Shown: positions 16,178 to 25,113 of the stretch, one piece after another
Layout: every line of letters begins with the position of its first letter
Numbering within the stretch: the stretch's first letter is position 1
NCBI GenBank assembly: GCA_900544075.1
Contig: UQTJ01000005.1
Coordinates: 1 to 64,000 of the forward strand
Origin: an uncultured Bacteroides sp.
GTDB taxonomy: Bacteria > Bacteroidota > Bacteroidia > Bacteroidales > Bacteroidaceae
DNA length: 64,000 nt
Reading direction: 5' to 3'
The notes under the pieces: model-generated
What the model saw: only the letters and a program-made list of their open reading frames with translations
Database searches by the model: none
Told to the model about the DNA's origin: nothing
Made by a program: the position numbers and the translations under genes

Positions 16178-16855
16178 TTAATCCTGAAGCAAGTCCGGAC
16201 GCAAACGCTTAGTCCTCTCGAGCGACTGCTGGAACTCCCATTCACGAATCTTGGCTTCATGACCTGAAAGAAGAATATCAGGCACTTTCCAGCCTTTATA
16301 TTCAGAAGGACGTGTGTAGACAGGAGGAGCAAGCAGATTATCCTGGAAAGAGTCAGACAGAGCAGACTGCTCGTCGGAAATGACTCCAGGAATAATACGC
16401 ACAACAGCATCAGCTATGACTGCAGCAGCAAGTTCGCCACCGGTGAGTACATAGTCGCCTATACTTATTTCCTTTGTTATGAAATGCTCGCGGATACGAT
16501 AGTCAATACCTTTGAAATGTCCGCACAGTATCATCAGATTCTCCTGCAATGAAAGTGAGTTGGCCATTGGCTGGTCGAACTTCTCACCGTCAGGACTTGT
16601 AAAGATTATTTCATCATAATGCCTCTGTTCCTTCAGTGCCGAAATACATCGGTCTATAGGTTCAATCTTCATCACCATACCTGCACAACCGCCAAAAGGA
16701 TAATCATCCACACGGCGATATTTATCCGTGGTATAATCCCGTAGATTGTGGATATGTATCTCGGCTATACCTTTCTTCTGCGCACGGCTCATAATGGAGC
16801 AGTTGAAGAAACCTTCTATCATCTCAGGCAATACGGTTATAATGTCTATTCTCAT
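16178..16855 (-). CDS. trmD: tRNA (guanine-N1-)-methyltransferase
   Basis: Methylates G37 of tRNAs with SAM. The SPOUT trefoil-knot segments are present: CGHFKGIDYRI (about 128-138) and ISIGDYVLTGGELAA (about 147-161), plus the opening MRIDIITVLPEMIEGFF. At 225 residues it is full length. It stands alone here, not in the rpsP-rimM-trmD-rplS operon of many bacteria. It is divergent from ligA, separated by 112 bp with a partial TAGTTGTTAG repeat. Confidence 0.96.
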   Translation of the reverse strand: MRIDIITVLPEMIEGFFNCSIMSRAQKKGIAEIHIHNLRDYTTDKYRRVDDYPFGGCAGMVMKIEPIDRCISALKEQRHYDEIIFTSPDGEKFDQPMANSLSLQENLMILCGHFKGIDYRIREHFITKEISIGDYVLTGGELAAAVIADAVVRIIPGVISDEQSALSDSFQDNLLAPPVYTRPSEYKGWKVPDILLSGHEAKIREWEFQQSLERTKRLRPDLLQD

Positions 16856-16937
16856 ATTTTATAGTTGTGTAGTTGTTAGTAGTTGCAAAAATACACATAA
16901 TACTCCGTACTTATGGCGGCAAGATAAGTTTTTTTGC

Positions 16938-16945
16938 TAAATTTG
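16938..16945 (+). promoter_or_regulatory. -7 element (TAAATTTG) for ligA
   Basis: TAnnTTTG 23 bp before the ligA ATG. Confidence 0.5.
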
Positions 16946-16967
16946 CATTACTAACATCGTAAATATT

Positions 16968-19127
16968 ATGACAAATCCTGAAATAGAAAGAATATACCAG
17001 TTGCGTGAAGAACTTCACACACACAATTATAACTATTATGTGATGAACTCGCCTGTGATAAGCGACATGGAATTTGACCGCATGATGCGCGAACTGCAGG
17101 AACTCGAGGCAAAGTATCCCGAAACATACGACGAAAACTCTCCTACGATGAGAGTGGGCAGCGATATCAGTAAAGATTTCGTGCAGGTGGAGCATAAATA
17201 CCCTATGCTCTCGCTTGGAAATACCTATTCGGAAGAAGAGGTTTCCGACTTCTATGAGAGGGTAAGAAAATCGCTGAATGAGGAGTTCGAAATATGTTGC
17301 GAAATGAAATTCGACGGTACATCAATCTCGCTTACATACGAAAACGGCAAACTGATAAGAGCCGTGACGAGAGGTGACGGAGTGAAAGGTGACGATGTGA
17401 CTGACAACGTAAAAACCATCCGTACGGTCCCGCTTGTACTGAAAGGCGACAATTATCCGCAGAGTTTCGAGATAAGAGGTGAGATTCTCATGCCATGGGA
17501 TGTCTTCGAAAAGCTGAACAAGGAACGCGAGGCTAAGGAAGAACCACTGTTCGCAAACCCAAGAAATGCGGCATCAGGAACTCTTAAACAGCAGAATTCA
17601 TCGGTTGTGGCATCCAGAAAGCTTGATGCCTATCTGTATTATCTGCTTGGTGACAATCTTCCTCACGACGGACACTATGAGAATCTGCAGGAAGCACGCA
17701 AATGGGGATTCAAAATCTCCGACACTACAAAGAAGGTGAAGACACTGCAGGAAGTCTTCGATTTCATAAAGTACTGGGATACCGAAAGAAAGAATCTGCC
17801 GGTAGCCACAGACGGTATAGTCCTGAAAGTAAACTCACTCCGACAGCAGAAGAATCTTGGATATACGGCCAAATCGCCACGATGGGCCATTGCATATAAG
17901 TTTCAGGCAGAAAAAGCCCTGACCAAGCTCCAGAAGGTTACATATCAGGTGGGCAGAACGGGAGCCATTACTCCGGTAGCCAACCTTGACCCTGTTCAAT
18001 TGTCAGGTACTGTAGTGAAACGTGCATCACTGCACAATGCCGATATCATAGCCAGTCTGAACCTCCACGAAGGAGATATGGTATATGTGGAAAAAGGCGG
18101 AGAGATTATCCCGAAAATCACCGGTGTGGACACAGAATCGCGTATTCCGGGAAGCAAACCGGTGGAATTCATCACTCACTGTCCGGAGTGTGGAGAACCG
18201 CTAACAAGATTCGAAGACGAAGCAGCACATTACTGTACAAACGAAGACTCATGTCCTCCTCAGATAAAGGGAAAGATAGAGCACTTCATAAGCCGAAAAG
18301 CTATGAATATAGAGGGACTGGGACCTGAAACAGTCGATTTGTTCTATCAGGAAGGAATGATAAACAATGCAGCCGACCTGTATGAACTGAAAGAACAGGA
18401 AATAGCAAAACTTGAAAGGTTCGGAGAGAAATCGGCACAGAACATAATGGCAGGCCTGGAGGCATCAAAACAGGTAGGATTCGAACGTGTGATATTTGCT
18501 CTGGGTATAAGATTCGTAGGAGAAACGGTAGCCAAGAAGCTCGCAAAATCGGTAAAAAATATAGACACTCTGATATCTGCATCGAAGGAAGAACTCATTG
18601 CCATTGACGAGATAGGGGAGAAAATAGCCGAGAGTATCATTCATTTCTTCAGCAGTGAGAAAAACAGGATTTTAGTGGAAAGACTGAAAGCTGCCGGACT
18701 GAAGATGGAGGTGGATGCAGAAGAAGTTTCCATGGCCTCAAACATCCTTCAAGGACAGTCGGTAGTGATAAGCGGAGTATTTGCGGTTCATTCACGCGAC
18801 GAATACAAGGACATAATTGAAAAGCATGGCGGAAAGAACGTAGGAAGCATATCGAAGAAAACAAGCTTTATACTTGCCGGAGAAAATATGGGACCGAGCA
18901 AGCTGGAAAAAGCAAAATCCTTAGGTATAAAGATAATGAGCGAAGAGGAGTTTCTTAATATGATTTCCAGCCATAAAGAAAATACACAAACTCCAGCGCA
19001 GGAAGAAGTTGAAGATTCTGTAGAGAAGAAGGAAGTTGAAACTTCAGAGCAGATAGAAAAACCGAAAGCCGATGAAAATGAGAATAAGAAGAAAACTGCC
19101 ACAAACATACAGTTGGAATTATTTTGA
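16968..19127 (+). CDS. ligA: NAD-dependent DNA ligase with a C-terminal clamp-binding-like motif
   Basis: Seals nicks during replication and repair. The adenylation lysine lies in KFDG (114-117). OB-fold, C4 zinc finger (HCPECGEPL...CTNEDSCPP), helix-hairpin-helix repeats and a BRCT domain (about 585-665) follow in the normal order. At 719 residues it is longer than usual because of a Glu/Lys-rich tail of about 50 residues. That tail ends in QLELF at the very C terminus, close to the QL[SD]LF consensus for beta-clamp binding. I infer a flexible clamp tether. Confidence 0.96.
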   Translation: MTNPEIERIYQLREELHTHNYNYYVMNSPVISDMEFDRMMRELQELEAKYPETYDENSPTMRVGSDISKDFVQVEHKYPMLSLGNTYSEEEVSDFYERVRKSLNEEFEICCEMKFDGTSISLTYENGKLIRAVTRGDGVKGDDVTDNVKTIRTVPLVLKGDNYPQSFEIRGEILMPWDVFEKLNKEREAKEEPLFANPRNAASGTLKQQNSSVVASRKLDAYLYYLLGDNLPHDGHYENLQEARKWGFKISDTTKKVKTLQEVFDFIKYWDTERKNLPVATDGIVLKVNSLRQQKNLGYTAKSPRWAIAYKFQAEKALTKLQKVTYQVGRTGAITPVANLDPVQLSGTVVKRASLHNADIIASLNLHEGDMVYVEKGGEIIPKITGVDTESRIPGSKPVEFITHCPECGEPLTRFEDEAAHYCTNEDSCPPQIKGKIEHFISRKAMNIEGLGPETVDLFYQEGMINNAADLYELKEQEIAKLERFGEKSAQNIMAGLEASKQVGFERVIFALGIRFVGETVAKKLAKSVKNIDTLISASKEELIAIDEIGEKIAESIIHFFSSEKNRILVERLKAAGLKMEVDAEEVSMASNILQGQSVVISGVFAVHSRDEYKDIIEKHGGKNVGSISKKTSFILAGENMGPSKLEKAKSLGIKIMSEEEFLNMISSHKENTQTPAQEEVEDSVEKKEVETSEQIEKPKADENENKKKTATNIQLELF

Positions 19128-19191
19128 TTCAAAAATTCATCAATTTATCCAAAAAAAGTGATAGAAAAATATTTTTAAAAGAAAATATTAG

Positions 19192-19199
19192 TACTTTTG
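19192..19199 (+). promoter_or_regulatory. -7 element (TACTTTTG) for dapA
   Basis: TAnnTTTG 30 bp before the dapA ATG. Confidence 0.5.
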
Positions 19200-19228
19200 T
19201 AACTATTAAATGCGTATATAATTAAATT

Positions 19229-20122
19229 ATGATACAAAGAAGATTGAAAGGAATGGGAGTGGCGCTTATCACACCATTCAAGGAAGACGGAAGTGTAGAC
19301 TATGATTCACTGCTCAGATTAGTTGAATATCAGGTACAAAACGGAATAGATTTTCTCTGTGTTTTAGGAACAACAGCAGAAACTCCGACACTGACAGCAG
19401 AGGAAAAGAAAAAGATAAAATCACTTGTAATAGAGAGAGTTAACGGAAGAGTTCCTATTCTTCTCGGAGTGGGAAGTAACTGTACCCAGACAGTAATCGA
19501 CACCATAAAGAATGACGATATGACAGGTGTGGATGCACTGTTGATAGCTGTACCATATTACAACAAACCTTCGCAGGAAGGTATATACCAGCACTATAAG
19601 GCTATAGCACAATCTACAAATCTTCCTATCGTTCTGTACAATGTTCCAGGACGTACGGGAGTGAACATGACTGCTGCTACAACACTCCGATTAGCTCACG
19701 ATTTCGACAATATAGTAGCTATCAAGGAAGCATCAGGAGATATTTCTCAGATGGATGAGATTATCAAGAAGAAACCGGCAAACTTCGATGTCATTTCAGG
19801 TGACGACGGAATAACATTCCCATTGATTACTCTCGGAGCTGTAGGTGTGATTTCTGTTATCGGAAATGCATTCCCAAAAGAATTCAGCCGCATGACAAGA
19901 CTTGCTTTAGCCGGCGACTACAACAGTGCTCTCACAATACATCATCAGTTTACCGAACTCTTCAAGCTTCTGTTCGTAGACGGAAATCCTGCAGGAGTTA
20001 AAGCAATGCTCAGCATGATGGGAATGATTGAGAACCGTCTCCGCCTGCCTCTTGTTCCAACAAGAATTACTACATACGAAGAAATGCGTAAGGTTCTCGA
20101 AGGTTTGAAGGTTAAATGCTAA
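19229..20122 (+). CDS. dapA: 4-hydroxy-tetrahydrodipicolinate synthase
   Basis: Condenses pyruvate with aspartate semialdehyde in lysine and meso-DAP synthesis. The TIM-barrel active site is intact: LGTTAETP with the two threonines at 48-49, Tyr 137 in LYNVPGRTG, and the Schiff-base lysine 166 in AIKEASGD. At 297 residues it is full length. It is monocistronic, with its own -7 element and a clear terminator. Confidence 0.97.
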   Translation: MIQRRLKGMGVALITPFKEDGSVDYDSLLRLVEYQVQNGIDFLCVLGTTAETPTLTAEEKKKIKSLVIERVNGRVPILLGVGSNCTQTVIDTIKNDDMTGVDALLIAVPYYNKPSQEGIYQHYKAIAQSTNLPIVLYNVPGRTGVNMTAATTLRLAHDFDNIVAIKEASGDISQMDEIIKKKPANFDVISGDDGITFPLITLGAVGVISVIGNAFPKEFSRMTRLALAGDYNSALTIHHQFTELFKLLFVDGNPAGVKAMLSMMGMIENRLRLPLVPTRITTYEEMRKVLEGLKVKC

Positions 20123-20156
20123 TATAGCATACAGATAGAAAAACTAATACAGAAAT

Positions 20157-20205
20157 AAAATCCGGCCTGTAGATTTAAAATTTACAAGCCGGATTTTATT
20201 TTTTC
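20157..20205 (+). terminator. terminator after dapA
   Basis: A 20-base arm starting AAAATCCGGC (20157) pairs with one ending GCCGGATTTT, with two G-U-compatible mismatches, then T-rich sequence. Confidence 0.85.
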
Positions 20206-20490
20206 CTGAAAAACGAAATCTCAGAGCGGTTTTATTGCTGAGAAGTAATTTCTGAGAATCTTCTTAGAATAGAAAAATAAGGGTATAGATATTACGAAAA
20301 AGAAAAACAAGAGAATTATGAGTAAAAAAGTGGAAAGGGAAGGAAGATGTAAAATATAGATAATAATAAAGCATAATTCTAATTAAACATAATCGTGATT
20401 ATATAACTTTTATCCGTTTAGATTTTACAATGAAATTTGCCATCAATCCACAAGAATTATTCTCCACAAAAACGACGAAGAATTACAAAC

Positions 20491-20530
20491 AAAACGTCGA
20501 AGCGTTTTAGTCTAAACGCTTCGACGTTTT
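20491..20530 (-). terminator. terminator after the MgtC-like gene (bidirectional shape)
   Basis: Perfect 17-bp arms AAAACGTCGAAGCGTTT and AAACGCTTCGACGTTTT around TAGTCT, 28 bp beyond the stop codon of the minus-strand gene. Confidence 0.85.
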
Positions 20531-20557
20531 ACTTATAGCTGTTTACAGAATTATAAG

Positions 20558-21232
20558 CTATATTATTCTGTTTACCGTAATCTCCGGGAAATTATGAAGT
20601 AGCATCAGCAATATTCCTTCTTCATTCATATTCTTGGCTTTTACAACCATCGATACATAATAAACCGGATTACCTCTGCCGTCAGTCTTTTCTTCCATCT
20701 CGTATGAACTTATGATGAAATTCCTTGAACTGAACAATGCAGATATATCTTTCAGAGAATCCTGATTCCGGGTTGAGAATTCTACAATCATGCTCCTCAG
20801 GCTTATGCCTTTGAAGAAATAATTTAGAACCTCAACACCAATAAGGAATAAAACTGTCGCCGTGATGCCCAGGACGTACATTCCTGCACCTATGGCAAGT
20901 CCGATACCTGATGTGGCCCATATGCCTGCTGCTGTAGTCAGACCTCTGACTATCTGCTTCTGAAGCAATATTATAGTACCTGCACCTATAAATCCTATTC
21001 CGCTGACTACCTGAGCTGCCAGGCGACTCGGATCAAGTCTAACCAACTCTGTTTCAAGAACTTCCGAGAAGCCATATTGAGATACTATCATCAGTAAGGC
21101 ACTTCCCAAAGCTACAAGGAAATGAGTCCTGTAGCCTGCTTCCTTGGAGCGGTATTCCCTCTCCAGACCTATTATAACGCCCATAAGACTGGCTACTACC
21201 AGCCTTATTATGAATTCTGTGTACATTTCCAT
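20558..21232 (-). CDS. MgtC/SapB family inner-membrane protein
   Basis: Four or five membrane segments in the first 145 residues with the MgtC signatures GVIIGLEREYRSKEAGYRTH (about 18-37) and GIGFIGAGTII (about 78-88). A soluble ACT-like C-terminal domain of about 75 residues follows. The well-studied Salmonella MgtC inhibits F-ATPase and aids growth at low magnesium. Family membership alone does not prove that role here. It is an orphan, with no P-type magnesium ATPase beside it. Confidence 0.9.
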   Translation of the reverse strand: MEMYTEFIIRLVVASLMGVIIGLEREYRSKEAGYRTHFLVALGSALLMIVSQYGFSEVLETELVRLDPSRLAAQVVSGIGFIGAGTIILLQKQIVRGLTTAAGIWATSGIGLAIGAGMYVLGITATVLFLIGVEVLNYFFKGISLRSMIVEFSTRNQDSLKDISALFSSRNFIISSYEMEEKTDGRGNPVYYVSMVVKAKNMNEEGILLMLLHNFPEITVNRII

Positions 21233-21302
21233 AATACCAAATGCTTATACACAAATATAAGCATTGTACATGAAAAAAGCAAGCTATCAGCAGGCTATGA
21301 TG

Positions 21303-23303
21303 CTATTTTATTCTGTTCATCCTTGATATCAGTTCATCACCCAACTCGCCTTTTACCTTTATGTGCTCCAATACCGCTTCTACGAAAGGATTACTTTCAA
21401 AGTACCCTCTCACCTGCTCAAAATCAAGCCTTTGTTCTTCTCTTGTTCCATCAGCACCGAATCCAGTCATGGCAGAAAGAGAGAATTCCTTCTTCGCATC
21501 TTCGTAAACCATCTTGTCAAGGCCGATTACCGCATCTTTCCATTTTTCTACGATACTGATAATATCTTCCTTAGTGATTTTATCCGCTTCAAGACCAAAG
21601 AATTCAAGCATCTTGCCGTATGCCCAGGTCCATTCGTAGGTATAGTAATTATTGTGCATCTCTGTAAGGCGGGCATCTATCTTTTCTACCGAATCAAGCA
21701 CTCCACATTCGATATCGGCCATCAGGCGGTCAATCTCGCTGCGAGGAGCAATAAGTCCCGATACATCAACCCATTCGCCTGTACCTATGGCAGTGTCAGG
21801 TTTGAGTCTTTGGCGGATTTCCTCATCGCTCTTGAATTCCGTTATCTCCAGACGCTTGATAACTGAGTTTCCGAGGAACTTGGTAATACCTGTTTCATAG
21901 AACTTTATACCCTTATTGAGAGATGAATTCTTGATTTTCGCACTCTGATATGAGTATGTTTCGGATGTCTCACCCGATACCCTTGCAAGGTCTTTCAGAA
22001 TCTCACGTCCCTTGAACATCTTCTGTATGGTATATGGACTCAGAAGGTTGTAGTTCACCTTATCCATGCGGCAAGGGTCTTTTCTGTTGTCACGCTTAGG
22101 CCATTTTTGGGCATCGCGGATAGTTCCCACACTGCGGAGATTTACACCGGGCATTAGATATGTGGTATTCTTCTCTTCTATAAGATATGAGAAAGGCAGA
22201 TTGGTGGTGTCAGGATGAGCCACGTGGCGTCCCATAACGAGTGAAAAGGCTCCGATACGTGCAGGCCAAAGGATATAAGAGTCGGAAGCAGTCTTGGCAC
22301 CTCTCTCCATGATACCCTGGTGGATAGGCCCCAGTTTATACATATGGTTGCTCTGGTTTGAACCAGAACCGGCATTCATGAATGAGAACATACCGGCTAT
22401 AAGCAATGTCGATTTATGGTGAGTAACGGTGAAAGGACCTGCAAAGATGGCACAAGCCTCGCCGTTTTCTTCCTGACAGTTGCAGAAGAACAGGGAGTCT
22501 GACGCAGAATAGTTATGTCCCATATGGCATGCCTGACCGACGAAACATCTTGTCAGCATAGTACCGTCTTCGATATGCGAGCCGCTGGAAATGATGAAAT
22601 CGTCGCAAATTACGCCGTAACCGATATGGATAGGCGCACTCTCGTTACTGTTAAGGCTACCGTTCTTCAGTCGTCCGGCACTCTCTATCTTACAGAAACT
22701 GCCTATACGCACGTTCTTGATATATCCGGTATCTACAATCATCGCATCGTTGCCCACATAGCCGTATTCAGAAGCTATCTCGTCGGCATATTTCATAACC
22801 AATGATTTCATCTTTGCGGCAAGGTCCGGACGATGTCTGTACATGGCAGCTATATAAGCCTCATGAGCAGAAAGTTTGTCATGAATTATTACCTCTCTCC
22901 CACCGGTTTCACTCAGCACGGATACTTCTGTACCATTTCCGAAAGTGGAACGCTTGTCCACAATCATACAATCCACATTCTCGATGAAAACTCTGTCCGA
23001 AATGACATAATTCGCGATATAGTTTTTTACATTCTCTATGCAGCATCCGTTACCTACGGTTACATTGTGCAGAGTGGCATTCCTTATTCCGGAGGATTTC
23101 TTTACTCCACCGGCAAGGGTAAACTCACCGTTCAACTCCCCTATCCTTATCTTGCCGGACATCCTTACATGCCAGACTTTTGAAGCATCAAAGCCTTCGG
23201 CTACAGTTACATCCGACCAGTTTTCGGCACAACATCCCTGTGCAATGAGTGTATCAATCTCAGCTACCGTGAGATTTCTAAATGTATGTTCCATAATAAT
23301 CAT
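21303..23303 (-). CDS. DUF4954 protein with left-handed beta-helix (hexapeptide) repeats
   Basis: A 666-residue cytoplasmic protein. The N-terminal and middle parts have imperfect hexapeptide-type repeats (IRIGELNGEFTLAGGV; VRIGSFCKIESAGRLKNGSL; IHIGYGVICDDFIISSGSHIEDG), as in nucleotidyl- or acyltransferase-associated beta helices. A helical C-terminal third follows. The family is largely confined to Bacteroidetes, and I know of no proven function. Sequence similarity to sugar-phosphate nucleotidylyltransferase-associated helices is only suggestive. ATG 23303 or 23294 (MEHTF) could each be the start. Confidence 0.85.
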   Translation of the reverse strand: MIIMEHTFRNLTVAEIDTLIAQGCCAENWSDVTVAEGFDASKVWHVRMSGKIRIGELNGEFTLAGGVKKSSGIRNATLHNVTVGNGCCIENVKNYIANYVISDRVFIENVDCMIVDKRSTFGNGTEVSVLSETGGREVIIHDKLSAHEAYIAAMYRHRPDLAAKMKSLVMKYADEIASEYGYVGNDAMIVDTGYIKNVRIGSFCKIESAGRLKNGSLNSNESAPIHIGYGVICDDFIISSGSHIEDGTMLTRCFVGQACHMGHNYSASDSLFFCNCQEENGEACAIFAGPFTVTHHKSTLLIAGMFSFMNAGSGSNQSNHMYKLGPIHQGIMERGAKTASDSYILWPARIGAFSLVMGRHVAHPDTTNLPFSYLIEEKNTTYLMPGVNLRSVGTIRDAQKWPKRDNRKDPCRMDKVNYNLLSPYTIQKMFKGREILKDLARVSGETSETYSYQSAKIKNSSLNKGIKFYETGITKFLGNSVIKRLEITEFKSDEEIRQRLKPDTAIGTGEWVDVSGLIAPRSEIDRLMADIECGVLDSVEKIDARLTEMHNNYYTYEWTWAYGKMLEFFGLEADKITKEDIISIVEKWKDAVIGLDKMVYEDAKKEFSLSAMTGFGADGTREEQRLDFEQVRGYFESNPFVEAVLEHIKVKGELGDELISRMNRIK

Positions 23304-23331
23304 TTTACTTGTTCTTTTATCATTCTAACGA

Positions 23332-23339
23332 CAAAGATA
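23332..23339 (-). promoter_or_regulatory. -7 element (TATCTTTG, minus strand) for the DUF4954 gene
   Basis: TAnnTTTG on the minus strand 29-36 bp before the start at 23303. Confidence 0.5.
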
Positions 23340-23412
23340 GTAACATTTTGATATATATCTTGCTTTTATCATAAATTTCATCTATCTTAGAAGAGATAAA
23401 ATCCGTTGCCAT

Positions 23413-24585
23413 ATGAAAACTACAAGCACATTACTCTTTGTCCTCACAATGCTACTGACGGGTTGCAACAATGCAGGGAAAAGCCAAACAGAATCCTGCC
23501 ATACAGATACTGTCACACTGCAAGCGGATACCGTTATGCCGCAGAAAGAAACTGTAGCGGACACTGTCCTTGCCGATACCGCCAGACATGACAGTGCGGA
23601 AGTTTCCATACCCGTCATCGTGCCTTACTGCAATAGCATCCCCACAGGCAAGGAAATCAGCCCTGCCCTTTTGAGTATGCGTACGGAATACGACTACTAC
23701 CCTCTTCCGACAAATGAAATAACAGTGTTCGTAACCAACAAATCCGGCAGGGAATACACCTGCGGATACGATTACAGCATAGCCTATTACAACGAGAAAG
23801 ACAAAACATGGGAGCCGCTGCCTGTAAATCCTATACGTGAGGATATGCTATGGATAATATCGCCGTACCATAACGTCAGAATGCAGACCATACACATCTA
23901 TACTGACATCGTTTCCAATCGTCCCGGCAAATATCGCATATACAAGCCGTTCAACAACCATACGGAAGTAGCATTCGCAGAGTTTGAAATGGTTGACAAC
24001 AAAGGTGTCCGCAAGCTGATGGACAGTATGTGGAAGAAAGTCACGAGCCTTCCACGCACAGATACCATACGTGAAAACATCTCAACCGCATGTCAGCTCC
24101 ACGACGGCGATACGATATCGGTTGGTCTGATAAACAACGCCATGCCGTATCAGGAAATGTTCAGAAAAAGAATACTGAACTACTCCGCCCTTGATTTCGG
24201 AAAGATAACCCCAACCGAACCTCTCCCTTTCACTACGACATCGGACACTATGGACATCAGCATGAGAACGGAAAAGCCTGTTTTCCCTGTTGGTACAGAA
24301 GAAATTCCGGTAAAAATATCCAACAATAACGACCGGATGCTGTTTTTTGGACTTGACTATGGAATTGCCCGAAAGGAAGGGGACGAATGGCTTGTTCTGA
24401 ACACTTCCACCGTGTGGAATTCCGTTGGTATCCTTATACAGAAAGGTCGTGACTACAATTTCAAGGCTCATATGTACAACTTGGTTAACGACAACAAGCC
24501 AGGGACATATAAGGTCTATAAGAGAATAGGTTTTGACGGCAGCCGGAAGGAATGGTATATGTCGGCAGAATTCAAGTTAGAATAA
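23413..24585 (+). CDS. lipoprotein with two tandem Ig-like domains
   Basis: A lipobox (LLTGC, Cys 18) is followed by a Thr/Asp/Val-rich linker of about 40 residues with repeated DTV/ADT units. Two related domains come next (about 75-195 and 270-390). Each has the pattern 'Y/V-I-N-N-x-G-x-D-Y...W..L' and ends near 'PGxYRIYK...EF'. The pattern resembles small bacterial Ig-like domains (Big_14 type), a tentative assignment. Probably exposed on the outer membrane. A single-domain paralogue follows 17 bp downstream. Ligand and role unknown. Confidence 0.75.
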   Translation: MKTTSTLLFVLTMLLTGCNNAGKSQTESCHTDTVTLQADTVMPQKETVADTVLADTARHDSAEVSIPVIVPYCNSIPTGKEISPALLSMRTEYDYYPLPTNEITVFVTNKSGREYTCGYDYSIAYYNEKDKTWEPLPVNPIREDMLWIISPYHNVRMQTIHIYTDIVSNRPGKYRIYKPFNNHTEVAFAEFEMVDNKGVRKLMDSMWKKVTSLPRTDTIRENISTACQLHDGDTISVGLINNAMPYQEMFRKRILNYSALDFGKITPTEPLPFTTTSDTMDISMRTEKPVFPVGTEEIPVKISNNNDRMLFFGLDYGIARKEGDEWLVLNTSTVWNSVGILIQKGRDYNFKAHMYNLVNDNKPGTYKVYKRIGFDGSRKEWYMSAEFKLE

Positions 24586-24602
24586 TCGAATAATATTTTT
24601 AT

Positions 24603-25097
24603 ATGAAAAACTGTAATTTATTTTTTCTGTTCATAATAACTTTGATTACTTTTTTATCCATTGGATGTAAAGATAACAAATACCAGGAAGCGACTGAGTA
24701 TCAGGGAACAACGGGCGACGCTACAGTTCTGTCAAGCGACAGCATAGGACAGAAAGTAAGAATGGAAACAATTCAAGGGAATTATAATTCATCGACTAAG
24801 GAAGTCTATGCCATAGTCTTTAACCCTCAAAAGCGGCAACTAAGTTACGGACGCGACTGGGAGATGGAGTATATGAAAGACAGCGTATGGATTAAAGCCA
24901 GAAATAAAAAACCTGTATTGAGTTTCGACGATGAGTATCTGCCAATCAATATTCCTGAATATATGGTATTCAGTTTTCCAATACATATTTATGAGATTAC
25001 GTCAGGTAGATATAGAATAAAAAAGACATTCTATGATAATTATGGTAACGGTAATTACAAGAAGATAGAGTTATACTCTGAATTTTATGTGAAATAA
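24603..25097 (+). CDS. small lipoprotein, single-domain paralogue of the preceding gene
   Basis: A lipobox (FLSIGC, Cys about 22) and one copy of the domain seen twice in the upstream gene. The shared pattern includes LSYGRDWEMEYMKDSVW, then a FSFPIHIYEITSGRYRIKK segment and a closing YSEFYVK. At 164 residues it is complete. The 17-bp gap upstream and 16-bp gap downstream suggest one transcript. No function is recognised. Confidence 0.72.
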   Translation: MKNCNLFFLFIITLITFLSIGCKDNKYQEATEYQGTTGDATVLSSDSIGQKVRMETIQGNYNSSTKEVYAIVFNPQKRQLSYGRDWEMEYMKDSVWIKARNKKPVLSFDDEYLPINIPEYMVFSFPIHIYEITSGRYRIKKTFYDNYGNGNYKKIELYSEFYVK

Positions 25098-25113
25098 TAC
25101 AATATTTTAGAAT

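Larger units (their letters stand above)
20123..20557. other. gene-free gap between dapA and the MgtC-like gene
   Basis: Holds two terminator hairpins at its ends and, between them, about 290 bp of AT-rich sequence. A CTCAG/CTGAG pairing near 20220-20245 is the only structure noticed there. No ORF above about 13 codons with any family likeness. Confidence 0.5.
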
